64,000 nucleotides of DNA from Allium sativum (lineage: Eukaryota > Streptophyta > Magnoliopsida > Asparagales > Amaryllidaceae). The translations under genes were made by a program, and so were the position numbers. The stretch covers positions 226,345,835 to 226,409,834 of the forward strand of contig CM060922.1 of the NCBI GenBank assembly GCA_030737875.1. The letters run 5' to 3'. This document shows, piece after piece, positions 33,350 to 43,914 of the stretch. The notes under the pieces were generated by a model. The model ran no database searches and had not been told where the DNA came from. It was given only the letters and a program-made list of their open reading frames with translations. Within the stretch, counting starts at the first letter, position 1; each line of letters begins with the position of its first letter.

Positions 33350-34245
33350 TTGGGTTAAGTGTTATCATTCAAGTCCATGACTTAACCCGCCCACGAATCA
33401 CGTCAAAGATTGGCTAAGTATTTAAGTTCAAGACTTAGTCCCACAAGTTGGTTAAGTGTACCCAGAGGCTCATGACTTAACCCTATTAAGTCAAATTGGT
33501 CAAGTACTAGCTTACCTTAATCCTATCGGATTATCTTGCTAGATCGATTAAGCATAGATTATCTTAATCCCATCAAATTATCGAGTCGGATTGGTTAAGT
33601 ATAGGTTGGCTTAACCCCATCCTCTAATCGTACTACAATGGTTAAGTATATTCTAAAAAGGTCTTGTGACTTAACCTTACCAGGTCCGCATATTAGATTG
33701 GTTAAGTGTAAGTTACTTAATCCCATCAAATCATCATGTATAATTGGTTAAGTATAAGTTGCTTAACCCCATTAAATTATCACGTTAAGTTGGTTAAGTA
33801 TTGGTTACTTAACCTCATTGAATTACCGAGTTTAAATTGGTTAAGTGTTTAACTTAACCCCATCGAATTACCGTGTTTAGATTAGTTAAGTGTGGATTAC
33901 TTAACCCCATCTAATTACCGTGTCGGATTAGTTAGGTGCAAATTACTTAACCCCATCCCCTAATCATCTTGTATGGCTAAGTGTCATTAAGAAAACTTAC
34001 TTAACCTTGCCAAATTATCATGTTGGATTGATTAAGTGTTGGTTAACTTAATCCCCGTCCACTAGTCGTATAAAAATGGTTAAGCGTCATTAGGCAAATC
34101 AAATCACTTAACCTACCCAACCTTGTCATGTTTTGTTAAGTATCATTAGCCTAACCAATTTACTTAACCCATTTACCCATGTCATATTTGGTTAAGAGTC
34201 ATTAATCAAATTAACTTAACCCTATCATGTGGCATTAATTACTTA
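33350..34245 (-). repeat. Array of GGTTAAGT/ACTTAACC hairpins, E4 3' LTR
   Basis: About twenty degenerate units of 45-65 bp alternate TTGGTTAAGTGT and ACTTAACCCCATC. Neighbouring motifs are reverse complements and can form a row of stem-loops. Spacers such as AATTACCGTGT recur. Confidence 0.65.
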
Positions 34246-34257
34246 ATGCACCCCAAC

Positions 34258-34452
34258 CTCTCACATTAGACTTTGTTGTGGTTACTAGTTAAGCCAGTCG
34301 GTTCCGGGTAGCTTTACACCACAACTTGGTCTAACCTCGGGTTCAAGCACAACATGACCAACTTCTCACATTGGGTCCTATTATTTGCAACTACTAGTTA
34401 GGCCGGTCGGTTCTGGGTAGTTTTACGTTGCAAACTCAACCCAACCTCGAGT
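34258..34452 (-). other. Twin stem-loop module, E4 3' LTR
   Basis: Copy 1 (34258-34342) pairs TTAGAC with GTCTAA and GTTGTGGT with ACCACAAC. Copy 2 (34363-34452) pairs TTGGGT with ACCCAA and TTTGCAAC with GTTGCAAA. Loops share CGGTTCCGGGTAG or a close variant. Different stem sequences that stay paired suggest selection on structure. Confidence 0.75.
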
Positions 34453-34507
34453 TGGCCACTTTCATGTTTAGTCTAGTGTCATGTTCATAGTCAAGTTTTC
34501 AAGCAAT

Positions 34508-34575
34508 TGGGTAGACCTAACTTAATAGGTAAATTCCCAATGGGTAGACCTAACTTAATAGGTAAATTCCCAAGC
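34508..34575. repeat. 33-bp tandem duplication, E4 3' LTR
   Basis: GGGTAGACCTAACTTAATAG followed by GTAAATTCCCAA occurs twice in a row. The same duplicated sequence, in matching polarity, is found in E9 at 49373-49437. Confidence 0.7.
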
Positions 34576-35504
34576 TTATGTTTTTATGCATACTTACATG
34601 TCAACTTCCATGTTATACTTCAAGTCATGTTTCCAAGTATAAACACATGTCATATTTAACGTTACATGTTGTCATGTTTATACCCATTTACCCAAGTCAT
34701 ATTCATGTCATTATGTTTCCCCATAATGTGACCCCAACGCTTTTTAAACTAGCATATACGTTCGCAACAACGTGATGGATTAAAAGAAGAGTCTTGGCAA
34801 AGGAATGACAAAAATGGGTATTAAGCCACAAGTTAATCATGGTGGCAAATGAGGCACAAATGTGTTCATTAGCTTGCATGTTACATTCTTAAGCCTAAAA
34901 AACATGCATCAACCCAAACTTGGTACATAAGCGAATCATGGTGACAAAAGACATGGAATGATGGCTAGAAACTCGCATATATCATCATATAAGGATTATG
35001 ACTTCATATGCAAGTTGACATAATGATTATGAAGATTCTCATGTTGCATAATACAACATTTCAACATAAAGGTTGTGGCTTTTAACTCATAAGATCAAGA
35101 TAATGACTTCATAAACTTGCATAACATGATAGCATGCATCATTCTAATTAATCAAACCCAAACTTTCAACATGAGCATTTAACTTCATAGTTAATATCTA
35201 AGAGTAGGGAAGGGCTTACATTGCTATGAAGGCCTAAATCGATTAAACTAAAGCTTATGATGAAGCCTATGCATGCCATCACCCAAAAACCCAAAGATGG
35301 ATGCTCCAAATCACTAAAAACACCATCTTTATGAACAAAGATCAAAGCTTTTGTCTTGAAATCAACTTGAGGGGCTCTCATACTAACATAGGGACTCTCT
35401 AATATTCTCATGTTCATGAAACCTCTCATAGAAATGAAGTGGAGGCTAGGATAGTTGAGTGGAGGCCATGAGAGTAGAAATTTTGCCATAGTTTAGTTAC
35501 ATGA

Positions 35505-35548
35505 GTGAATAATGAGGGTTTAGGGGAGGGTTAGGGGCTTTTTTTATA
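35505..35548 (-). promoter_or_regulatory. TATA-like box and telomere-like motif, E4 3' LTR
   Basis: On the minus strand TATAAAAAAAG (35538-35548) is followed by CCCCTAACCC and CCCCTAAACCCTC. The latter resemble the telo-box found near plant start sites. The 5' LTR has TATAAATAAG at 41988-41997. Confidence 0.5.
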
Positions 35549-35706
35549 GATTAGGCAAGTGTTTTAGGCCATAGGATTAACCCTAGGATAGATCCCAGCC
35601 CTCAAAAATCGTCACAAGCCTCCAAAACAAGACCAAGGGCCAAAACAGGTGCACCAGGCCAGCCAGGGTCAAGCCAGAAGGCTGTGCATGTTTCTGGCTC
35701 GACACG

Positions 35707-35764
35707 GGCGCACTTCCCAAGTGCGCCAGTGTATTTTTGTGCTGGCGCACTTCACAAGTGCGCC
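35707..35764 (-). promoter_or_regulatory. Paired U3 palindromes, E4 3' LTR
   Basis: GGCGCACTT-NNN-AAGTGCGCC occurs at 35707-35727 and 35744-35764 with perfect 9-bp arms. They are repeated exactly at 42156-42176 and 42193-42213. Confidence 0.6.
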
Positions 35765-35800
35765 AGTGCATTCTGGCTTGTTTTCGGTTTTTCTGCCTAA

Positions 35801-35900
35801 CTTCGTTCGTCCATATCTTCTTCATACGGACTCCGATTTACGAAATTACGGACTCTATTTCGCGTATTTTTCCGAGACGAACGCAATGGCGCAACCCGTT
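35801..35900 (-). promoter_or_regulatory. Conserved U3 block, E4 3' LTR
   Basis: In sense it contains GCGTTCGTCTCGGAAAAATA, then AGAGTCCGTAATTTCGTAA and GGAGTCCGTATGAAGAAGAT. It starts 78 nt from the LTR start and matches E2 and E9. Confidence 0.6.
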
Positions 35901-35978
35901 TATCCTGATTCAAATTTTATAATTTCATTCTGCCTTGATTCTTGTCTTAACACGTTGCTAAAAATTCGGGTTGTTACA

Positions 35979-35998
35979 TCCTCCCCAACTTAAAGGAT
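35979..35998 (-). other. E4 polypurine tract
   Basis: In sense AAGTTGGGGAGGA directly precedes the 3' LTR. Confidence 0.7.
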
Positions 35999-36599
35999 TT
36001 CGTCCCCGAAATCTCCAAGTTAGGAAGAACGTATCCTACCGTCCATCATTCATCTACTCACAACATCATCCACAAGCAACCATTGTCCTTAGATGATTTC
36101 TAATGTTGTATGAATATATGCGAAACGTGTGTGTACGTGTTCCTTAGCTAATGCTAATGATCAGGCCTGAATAATCTTTCTAATGCAAAATATGTATAGT
36201 GCCATGAATCCAACATGTATGCAAATAGTCCAAGCCATATAGGTACTATATGCGTGCACAATCATTCATTCATATGCAACAACCGCATGATAATACATTC
36301 GATTTCATCCATAAACAAGTATAAATACTCGTGCATATGCAATATGAAATGTGACCGAGTCGAGCTAGTATCTAATGTATATTCGCGCATTCACGAGCAA
36401 CCACTTGCAACCATATCAATCATAACATGTTTCAAATACATGTTTACATCCATAGGGTTCTACCTAGGATTCCCTGGAACAGGGTCGAGAAGAAAAACAA
36501 GACAAACTCCTTACGGGGTTTGTAACAGAAAATAGGACCGAGAGGATGTCCACAAAAGATAGCCTACAAGTAAGCTCTACAGAAAACAGGGATCAAGGA

Positions 36600-36790
36600 T
36601 ATACTCCCAAAAGAGATATCATGCGCGTATATAGTCTTTGACCATCAGAGTCGTATTTCCTCGAGCTTAATTCCATTGTGCCTTGACCGTCTTTTAACTT
36701 CGCGATTTCGTAGCTTCCTATTTCCTGTTTCCATAACATGAGCTGGAACTCATTTCTTCGTCGCCTCTCGTTCCACTTGCACACTTGGCG
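36600..36790 (-). pseudogene. E4 remnant of integrase C terminus and chromodomain
   Basis: The DNA aligns with E2 10890-11040: a GCGTAGCTT-like stretch, a GTTCCACTT-like stretch and the spacing between agree. An open frame 36593-36832 crosses it but only partly in the ancestral reading frame. It encodes no complete domain. Confidence 0.55.
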
Positions 36791-36794
36791 CAAA

Positions 36795-36945
36795 CATGAC
36801 TGCGTACTCATGATCTCATGCAAGCTTTCCAAAATTCACTAGTGAATCTCGGACCTCGTACCACAAGGTATTCCACGTAGAAGAACTTTCTCTTGAAAGT
36901 AAACAGATGCCAACCAGGTTATCAAGCGCACTTACTAGGGTGATT
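36795..36945 (-). pseudogene. E4 remnant of integrase core
   Basis: The DNA aligns with E2 11680-11815 (around the second catalytic aspartate, through GGTATTCCA and the conserved TTGAAAGTAAA/TTGAGATAAAG region). It is joined directly to the chromodomain remnant, so several hundred bases in between were lost. Confidence 0.55.
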
Positions 36946-36950
36946 TCTAT

Positions 36951-37010
36951 AACCCACGCATAAGTGAAGTAAACCATCCGTCTTATCGGCGAACACCACT
37001 CGATCGAGCT
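36951..37010 (-). pseudogene. E4 remnant of RT fingers
   Basis: About 60 bp match E2 13493-13555 (the LCVDYRE region). The rest of RT and all of RNase H are gone. Confidence 0.5.
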
Positions 37011-37014
37011 TCAA

Positions 37015-37420
37015 ATTTCCAATAAAGGCATCAAGGGATTCTAAGTAACTAGTCATGACAGAACCTCAAAAAGGTTACATGATACTTCGAGGGTATTACC
37101 AAGGCTAGTCAAAAGGTCTAACTACCCTCCTATCAAAACCGAGAGTGGCATCCCCTACTGTATAACCACTTCATCCCTAGAATCCATCCATGGCTTATAA
37201 ACATAAGCATTATTTCCAAACTCAACACTTGGCATAGACATTCTCAAATCCAAGCAAGTCATGTATAAATGGACTGATTCTCCAATAGGATTTTGAGACA
37301 AAAATGGGTTTCTCTATTACGCTAGTACTTAAGGTGCAGAGACTCAACTATCGAAGCAGACTTAAATGATACGAACAATGAAGTCCTAACGGGATGGTAA
37401 AGAAGAAAAGCTAAACCTTT
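37015..37420 (-). pseudogene. E4 protease remnant
   Basis: The DNA aligns with E2 13790-14150, including the parts for GMDWLSS, LEITCNP and the active-site region. Frameshifts and stops prevent reading. Confidence 0.6.
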
Positions 37421-37938
37421 AACGAGATCGTTATCCTCCTTCCGAGGTACTCTAGAAATGAGAGCATACTACTGCCCTCCCGATGATCTTGTCCTTGTCC
37501 CATGATACTTAACTATCCGTCCCGTTCAACCATGCCAAAGGTACTCTCTCGTCATGGGTTTCATTGTTCATCTTTCTCTCTCATTCAGGGTTGAGCCATA
37601 CCAACAAGTTGTTCATCCTTAAACTCGCATCCTTCATCCTCTTTCTCACTATCCTTTCTTATAACGCGGCCATTGGTCTCTCGAGAACCACCTCCATCGC
37701 ATGGAAAGTACTTTCGTAGATAGAAAAGACTAGTCGCAGTTAAAACCACTGTGACTACAGATAGAGGAAAGAAAGGAAAAGAGATTTAATTAAGGAAACA
37801 AGGATAATGCTAATGGCCTTTGGGGAATAGCCTTTTCTTTTTAAAAGAAAACTTTCTTGAAAAATGCTTCTTTATAAACGATTTTCAAATAGTTTTCAGA
37901 AGGTCTTTAAAAACTTTTGCCCAGTCTGGTAACCTTCT
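37421..37938 (-). pseudogene. E4 gag remnant and leader
   Basis: Similarity to E2 is patchy. A stretch at 37585-37650 recalls the part coding for GATYERLVQMALLNEE. The zinc knuckles cannot be made out. From about 37740 to the primer site the sequence resembles the leader of E2, with GCCTTTGGGGAATAGCCTTT near 37818. Confidence 0.45.
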
Positions 37939-37950
37939 GCTCTGATACCA
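37939..37950 (-). other. E4 primer-binding site (tRNA-Met)
   Basis: Sense TGGTATCAGAGC, 2 nt from the 5' LTR end. Confidence 0.85.
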
Positions 37951-40708
37951 AATGTAACACCCCGCCTCCGCTAGGGTCACTCGCAAAGGAATGCACTAGC
38001 TTTAGAGGGGCATTATTGGTAAACATGCACAGAAATATCACAAGACAGAACATATAAAATAGCGGAAGTAAAATCGAACTTTCATAAACATGAATACATA
38101 AGGTCTAAAGCCTTTTACATCAGAGTACATCAAAACCTGTCTTGCAATAGTAAAGAAGCATAAAGACTTTTTCATAAATTATTCCCCAAATAAAAACAGT
38201 AAAGTAGCCATAGCCAGGAAAAGTCCAAGCCATCCATGATGACCTTCAAGCAGAAGAAGTCCGAACTAAACAACAGTATTTCCTCCCTGTAACCTGGGGG
38301 GGGGGGAACGGAAGAAAAGAGGCGAAACAAAACGGGTCAGTCAAAAAGACTGAGTAAGCCCTATCTAATATTAGTATAAAAACTAGTAAAGTTAACTGAC
38401 ATGAGAAACTGAGATGAACATAAGCATGATAACAAGATAGATAGGCTAAATCAAAATAACAGGATGAACTACTGAACTCAGGTAAACTAAGGTGTCATGA
38501 TAAATTACGATGTCAAGATAAAACAAGGTATCACATCGTCAGGTTTCTATCAAGTATAATATCCCCAAGATATCTATCACGTATAACGTCCCATGGCATC
38601 TATCCTGTATATCCGCTCTGCACCTACCGTACTAGTATCCCAACTGTATTACGTGTTATCCGTGAATGACCCTTACTCAAAAGTCGTGTAATGGTCCATG
38701 TCAACCTAATATGCCGCATATATAGGTTACTCAACTTATATGTTTCTTTCCATGTATTAGTTCAGTCCTTTGCCGTAGGCTGTACGGGCTTTCCCATGTA
38801 AACGGTTTATCCTTGAAGTTGTTTTGGACTGCAACCCTTGATCTAGTTGTGTTTTCTCACCATGAACTATCGCGCGTCCACTTAGGATTTATGCCACCTA
38901 GGACCGCTAGGGATTATGCTACCTAATGAACGTTTCCGTGTCTCGGTTTGGGTTTTGGCCACCTAGGACCACTAGGGATTACGCCACCCGTCAACCGCGC
39001 CCTTGATCCCACGTATGTATCGTGAATCGTTTTCCATGTCTAGATGCACATGTTCCCTAATGTGCCATCCGAGTTCCGTGCCAGGGCAAATCAAGAAATA
39101 CGGAACTCGGTCGGGAGCTTTAAATCATCTGCCGATGCAGATATCAAGGTCTGTTTTTGTACCCGTGGCTATGGTCCCACGTGACCCCTCCCTCAACTAC
39201 TGAAAGGCAATCCAAGAAAAATCATGTATAAGAACCACTCCCCGGCCCCACTATAGCCCACTTTCCTACGGGCCAACCTCACCCATGACTCGATAGCAAG
39301 CACATGGTCTGTTGGGGGTTCCCTGCCTTTCCGCACGTACGCGATTGACTAAAGATGGTAGGTAGTCGGCGATGTGCTATCCAGGGCAAAAACAAGAATC
39401 GTCGACTCCACGCTAATCCATCCCAGTCTTTAGGTTGCTCGCATAGCAACCAAGGCATACTCTTGGTCCTTTTAACGCAGACCTTAACCTCTCATGGGCC
39501 TAGTATAATTACCTGGCAGCCCACAGAGGGATCCCAAGAATATCCTCACGTCCCCCGAAGCTTCCACTTCGGCACCCAGTGCGCTGGAGCTTTTATCCAA
39601 GTCAGATAACTTGCTCCCCCTCGTATACTAAGCGATGACCTACTGTATCAGGTTACTCATCGTTTTGAGAATTAGTCCTATGTCCTTAGCTAAGAATTAT
39701 TACTTAGTTACCCTTAACTAAGGTTTACCACTTAGCTTCCTTTCCTGTTATCCTTGATTAACCACGGTTTTCTACCTAGTTTTTCTAGCTAGGGTTTGTC
39801 TGTTGGGTTAAGTGTTATCATTCAAGTCCATGACTTAACCGCCCACGAATCACATCAAAGATTGGCTAAGTATTTAAGTTCAAGACTTAGTCCCACAAGT
39901 TGGTTAAGTGTACCCAGAGGCTCATGACTTAACCCTATTAAGTCAAATTGGTCAAGTACTAGCTTACCTTAATCCTATCGGATTATCTTGCTAGATCGAT
40001 TAAGCATAGATTATCTTAATTTCATCAAATTATCGAGTCGGATTGGTTAAGTATAGGTTGGCTTAACCCCATCCTCTAATCGTACTACAATGGTTAAGTA
40101 TATTCTAAAAAGGTCTTGTGACTTAACCTTACCAGGTCCGCATATTAGATTGGTTAAGTGTATGTTACTTAACCCCATCAAATCATCATGTATAATTGGT
40201 TAAGTATAAGTTGCTTAACCCCATTAAATTATCACGTTAAGTTGGTTATGTATTGGTTACTTAACCTCATTGAATTACCGAGTTTAAATTGGTTAAGTGT
40301 TTAACTTAACCCCATCGAATTACCGTGTTTAGATTAGTTAAGTGTGGATTACTTAACCCCATCTAATTACCGTGTCGGATTAGTTAGGTGCAAATTACTT
40401 AACCCCATCCCCTAATCATCTTGTATGGTTAAGTGTCATTAAGAAAACTTACTTAACCTTGCCAAATTATCATGTTGGATTGATTAAGTGTTGGTTAACT
40501 TAATCCCCGTCCACTAGTCGTATAAAAATGGTTAAGCGTCATTAGGCAAATCAAATCACTTAACCTACCCAACCTTGTCATGTTTTGTTAAGTATCATTA
40601 GCCTAACCAATTTACTTAACCCATTTACCCATGTCATATTTGGTTAAGAGTCATTAATCAAATTAACTTAACCCTATCATGTGGCATTAATTACTTAATG
40701 CACCCCAA

Positions 40709-40904
40709 CCTCTCACATTAGACTTTGTTGTGGTTACTAGTTAAGCCGGTCGGTTCCGGGTAGCTTTACACCACAACTTGGTCTAACCTCGGGTTCAAGC
40801 ACAACATGACCAACTTCTCACATTGGGTCCTATTATTTGCAACTACTAGTTAGGCCGGTCGGTTCCGGGTAGTTTTACGTTGCAAACTCAACCCAACCTC
40901 GAGT
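40709..40904 (-). other. Twin stem-loop module, E4 5' LTR
   Basis: Stems as at 34258-34452; single-base differences fall in the loops (AGCCGGTCGG for AGCCAGTCGG, GGTTCCGGG for GGTTCTGGG) and leave stems intact. Confidence 0.75.
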
Positions 40905-41987
40905 TGGCCACTTTCATGTTTAGTCTAGTGTCATGTTCATAGTCAAGTTTTCAAGCAATTGGGTAGACCTAACTTAATAGGTAAATTCTCAATGGGTAGA
41001 CCTAACTTAATAGGTAAATTCCCAAGCTTATGTTTTTATGCATACTTACATGTCAACTTCCATGTTATATTTCAAGTCATGTTTCCAAGTATAAACACAT
41101 GTCATATTTAACGTTACATGTTGTCATGTTTATACCCATTTACCCAAGTCATATTCATGTCATTATGTTTCCCCATAATGTGACCCCAACGCTTTTTAAA
41201 CTAGCATATACGTTCGCAACAACGTGATGGATTAAAAGAAGAGACTTGGCAAAGGAATGAAAAAATGGGTATTAAGCCACAAGTTAATCATGGTGGCAAA
41301 TGAGGCACAAATGTGTTCATTAGCTTGCATGTTACATTCTTAAGCCTAAAAAACATGCATCAACCCAAACTTGGTACATAAGCGAATCATGGCGACAAAA
41401 GACATGGAATGATGGCTAGAAACTCGCATATATCATCATATAAGGATTATGACTTCATATGCAATTGACATAATGATTATGAAGATTCTCATGTTGCATA
41501 ATGCAACATTTCAACATAAAGGTTGTGGCTTTTAACTCATAAGATCAAGATAATGACTTCATAAACTTGCATAACATGATAGCATGCATCATTCTAATTA
41601 ATCAAACCCAAACTTTCAACATGAGCATTTAACTTCATAGTTAATATCTAAGAGTAGGGAAGGGCTTACATTGCTATGAAGGCCTAAATCGATTAAACTA
41701 AAGCTTATGATGAAGCCTATGCATGCCATCACCCAAAAACCCAAAGATGGATGCTCCAAATCACTAAAAACGCCATCTTTATGAACAAAGATCAAAGCTT
41801 TTGTCTTGAAATCAACTTGAGGGGCTCTCATACTAACATAGGGACTCTCTAATACTCTCATGTTCATGAAACCTCTCATAGAAATGAAGTGGAGGCTAGG
41901 ATAGTTGAGTGGAGGCCATGAGAGTAGAAATTTTGCCATAGTTTAGTTACATGAGTGAATAATGAGGGTTTAGGGGAGGGTTAGGGG

Positions 41988-41997
41988 CTTATTTATA
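41988..41997 (-). promoter_or_regulatory. TATA box of the E4 5' LTR
   Basis: The minus strand reads TATAAATAAG about 430 nt from the LTR start, followed by the telomere-like CCCTAACCC and CTAAACCCT motifs. Confidence 0.55.
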
Positions 41998-42432
41998 GAT
42001 TAGGCAAGTGTTTTAGGCCATAGGATTAACCCTAGGATAGATCCCAGCCCTCAAAAATCGTCACAAGCCTCCAAAACAAGACCAAGGGCCAAAACAGGTG
42101 CACCAGGCCAGCCAGGGTCAAGCCAGAAGGCTGTGCAGGTTTCTGGCTCGACACGGGCGCACTTCCCAAGTGCGCCAGTGTATTTTTGTGCTGGCGCACT
42201 TCACAAGTGCGCCAGTGCATTCTGGCTTGTTTTCGGTTTTTCTGCCTAACTTCGTTCGTCCATATCTTCTTCATACGGACTCCGATTTACGAAATTTCAG
42301 ACTCTATTTCGCGTATTTTTCCGAGACGAACGCAATGGCGCAACCCGTTTATCCTGATTCAGATTTTATAATTTAATTCTGCCTTGATTCTTGTCTTAAC
42401 ACGTTGCTAAAAATTCGGGTTGTTACAGATAG

Positions 42433-42680
42433 GTTCAAGAAGATGTTCACTACATGGAAATGCTGATGCTTACAAGTTTGATCGGATATGGAGCAATGTG
42501 GATGGAGCCTTTGGCCCTGGAGAAGAGAGACGCATATGAGACTGGCCTTATCATGGGCCTGATTTCATTTTAGTTTAGTTTTGTATTTCTTGTAGTTTCA
42601 TGTTTTTCTGTTAGGGTTAGTATGCTAACCTTTGTTTTGTACTTCTTCTTGCTATAATAAAGTGAACCAATTTTCAAAAA
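42433..42680 (+). other. Unrecognised sequence interrupted by E4 (right part)
   Basis: This resumes the sequence broken at 31503. It contains an AATAAA signal at 42656-42661 after a T-rich stretch, then a microsatellite, which fits the 3' end of a transcribed unit (host gene or LINE). No protein family is recognised. Confidence 0.35.
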
Positions 42681-42727
42681 TATATATATATATATATATC
42701 TATGTATGTATGTATGTATGTATGTAT
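42681..42727 (+). repeat. TA and TATG microsatellite
   Basis: A TA run is followed by about six TATG units. Confidence 0.9.
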
Positions 42728-43026
42728 ATTCTAGATAGAGATGTTAGTATACATTTTATAATCAATTAATAATGATAATTGAAATAGGGCTATTGTCATC
42801 AAAACTCCATTCTCCAATAATCTCCTCTTTTTTATGATGACAATCTTGATAAAATATTCATACTTGTTCATTACCTACTGATACTATCTGATCTACTTCT
42901 TCCAATACTTTCCTTGCCATCATGGATCCTACATACTCTCCCTTAAACTAAGTCTAACTAATCCTTATTTTATAATTTCTCCCCCTTTGACATAAACATA
43001 AAGAAATTCTAAATATACTCCCTCTA
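42728..43026 (-). mobile_element. Probable Copia fragment near its 3' end
   Basis: On the minus strand it carries TATGTCAAAGGGGGAGAAAT and TTTTGATGACAATAGCC, phrases often found between pol and the 3' LTR in plant Copia elements. There is no coding frame and neither edge is defined. Confidence 0.4.
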
Positions 43027-43769
43027 TGTTAGCCCGCTTTGTGTTCGGGCTACACAAAGCTAAGGAATTGCTCAATGAATAAGTTTAAAGGAAGAATTCG
43101 CAGCAGGCATTTAGATCATTTCGAGGACCCCCAAAACAAGCCCTTTCTCTTCAAAGTTAGAAGTCCAGAAAATGGCCTATAGGAGGCGCAACCGGATCGG
43201 TTCAGAGCTCGCCGATCCAAACCACCTATTTGAACACCGATCCGATCTGAGAACCAGAAGCTGCAGCGGATACACCCAAGATTCCTTCAGATGCGGAGCG
43301 GTTGTGAATCCACTCCCCCACGTTCTCCCACGAACAAAGTTTCATGGCACCATCTCAAAGCTTCTGAACCCGAATCTAAAGGGATGAGAACCACGTGTAT
43401 CCGAAACGGAGGCCCTCCAAAGGATTTTTCTGCCTATAAATACACCACCAAAACTCATTTGAAAGGATCTTTTGGCAAATTATTGACTGTCTCCTCCATA
43501 GAAACCGAATTCCACTGTTCTATTTAGATCATCATCAACTTTTAGAACATATTTCATCAAAGATTGAGTGAAATTATTCATTGTAAGAGTGAGATTGAGT
43601 GAAGACAAGCATTGTATTTGCACTTTGATCATCAATCAACGAAGTATAAAGTGGACGTAGGCTCTTTAACGCCGAACCACTATAAACCTTGTGTTTTATC
43701 TGTTTTTTGCTTTCATTTCATTTTGAATTATCATTCATTTGGGTGTTAGAACCATTTTTGGATCTAACA
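43027..43769 (+). repeat. E5 5' LTR
   Basis: It starts TGTTAGCCCG and ends GGATCTAACA. TATAAATA lies at 43435-43442. The signature GTGGACGTAGG and CCGAACCACTATAAA lies at 43651-43686. CTTGGTGCTTTCGCTGAGA at 43771 onward takes the place of a primer-binding site; the tRNA was not identified. Open frames 43172-43387 and 43291-43527 lie inside the LTR and are not supported. Confidence 0.65.
43435..43442 (+). promoter_or_regulatory. TATA box of the E5 LTR
   Basis: TATAAATA in a GC-moderate context, 408 nt from the LTR start. Confidence 0.6.
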
Positions 43770-43914
43770 TCTTGGTGCTTTCGCTGAGAACCTTTGAATT
43801 CTCAATGTTTTGCACTATCGTTCTACTATTTGGACCCTTGAGTTCAAAGAAGTTAATCCACTTTCTTCTGCATTCTCGGACACACTCTGACTAATCTATA
43901 AAGAATTGGATATT

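Larger units (their letters stand above)
31504..35978 (-). repeat. E4 3' LTR
   Basis: It runs from TGTAACACCCCGCCTCC to TTCGGGTTGTTACA. It contains, from left: a terminal block shared with E2 and E9, a CAGTC stem-loop, a hairpin array, the twin stem-loop module, a 33-bp direct repeat, a TATA-like box, paired palindromes and the U3 block. Open frames such as 32550-32750, 34578-34775 and 35166-35489 recur in the other LTR only because the LTR is duplicated; they show no known domain. Confidence 0.92.
37953..42427 (-). repeat. E4 5' LTR
   Basis: The LTR has the same length as its partner although single-base indels and a longer G run (about 38297-38306) distinguish the two. All sub-features of the 3' LTR are present: hairpin array about 39797-40695, U3 block 42250-42350, palindromes 42156-42213. 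Confidence 0.92.
31499..42432 (-). mobile_element. E4: shrunken non-autonomous Tekay-like element, TSD GATAG
   Basis: LTRs at 31504-35978 and 37953-42427 are both 4475 bp and differ at only about forty places by eye (about 1%). GATAG flanks both sides (31499-31503 and 42428-42432). The element reads on the minus strand: primer site 37939-37950, polypurine tract 35979-35998. The 1974-bp interior holds collinear scraps of gag, protease, RT, integrase and chromodomain, with large deletions between them. It cannot code for any working protein, so it must have been moved by another element's proteins. Confidence 0.9.

Noticed and set aside
34280..34315. RNA polymerase III promoter (A and B boxes) in the twin stem-loop
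   Set aside because: TAGTTAAGCCGG fits an A box, but the B-box-like GGTTCCGGG is too close and mismatched, it lies on the antisense strand, and the A-box match is lost in the second copy.
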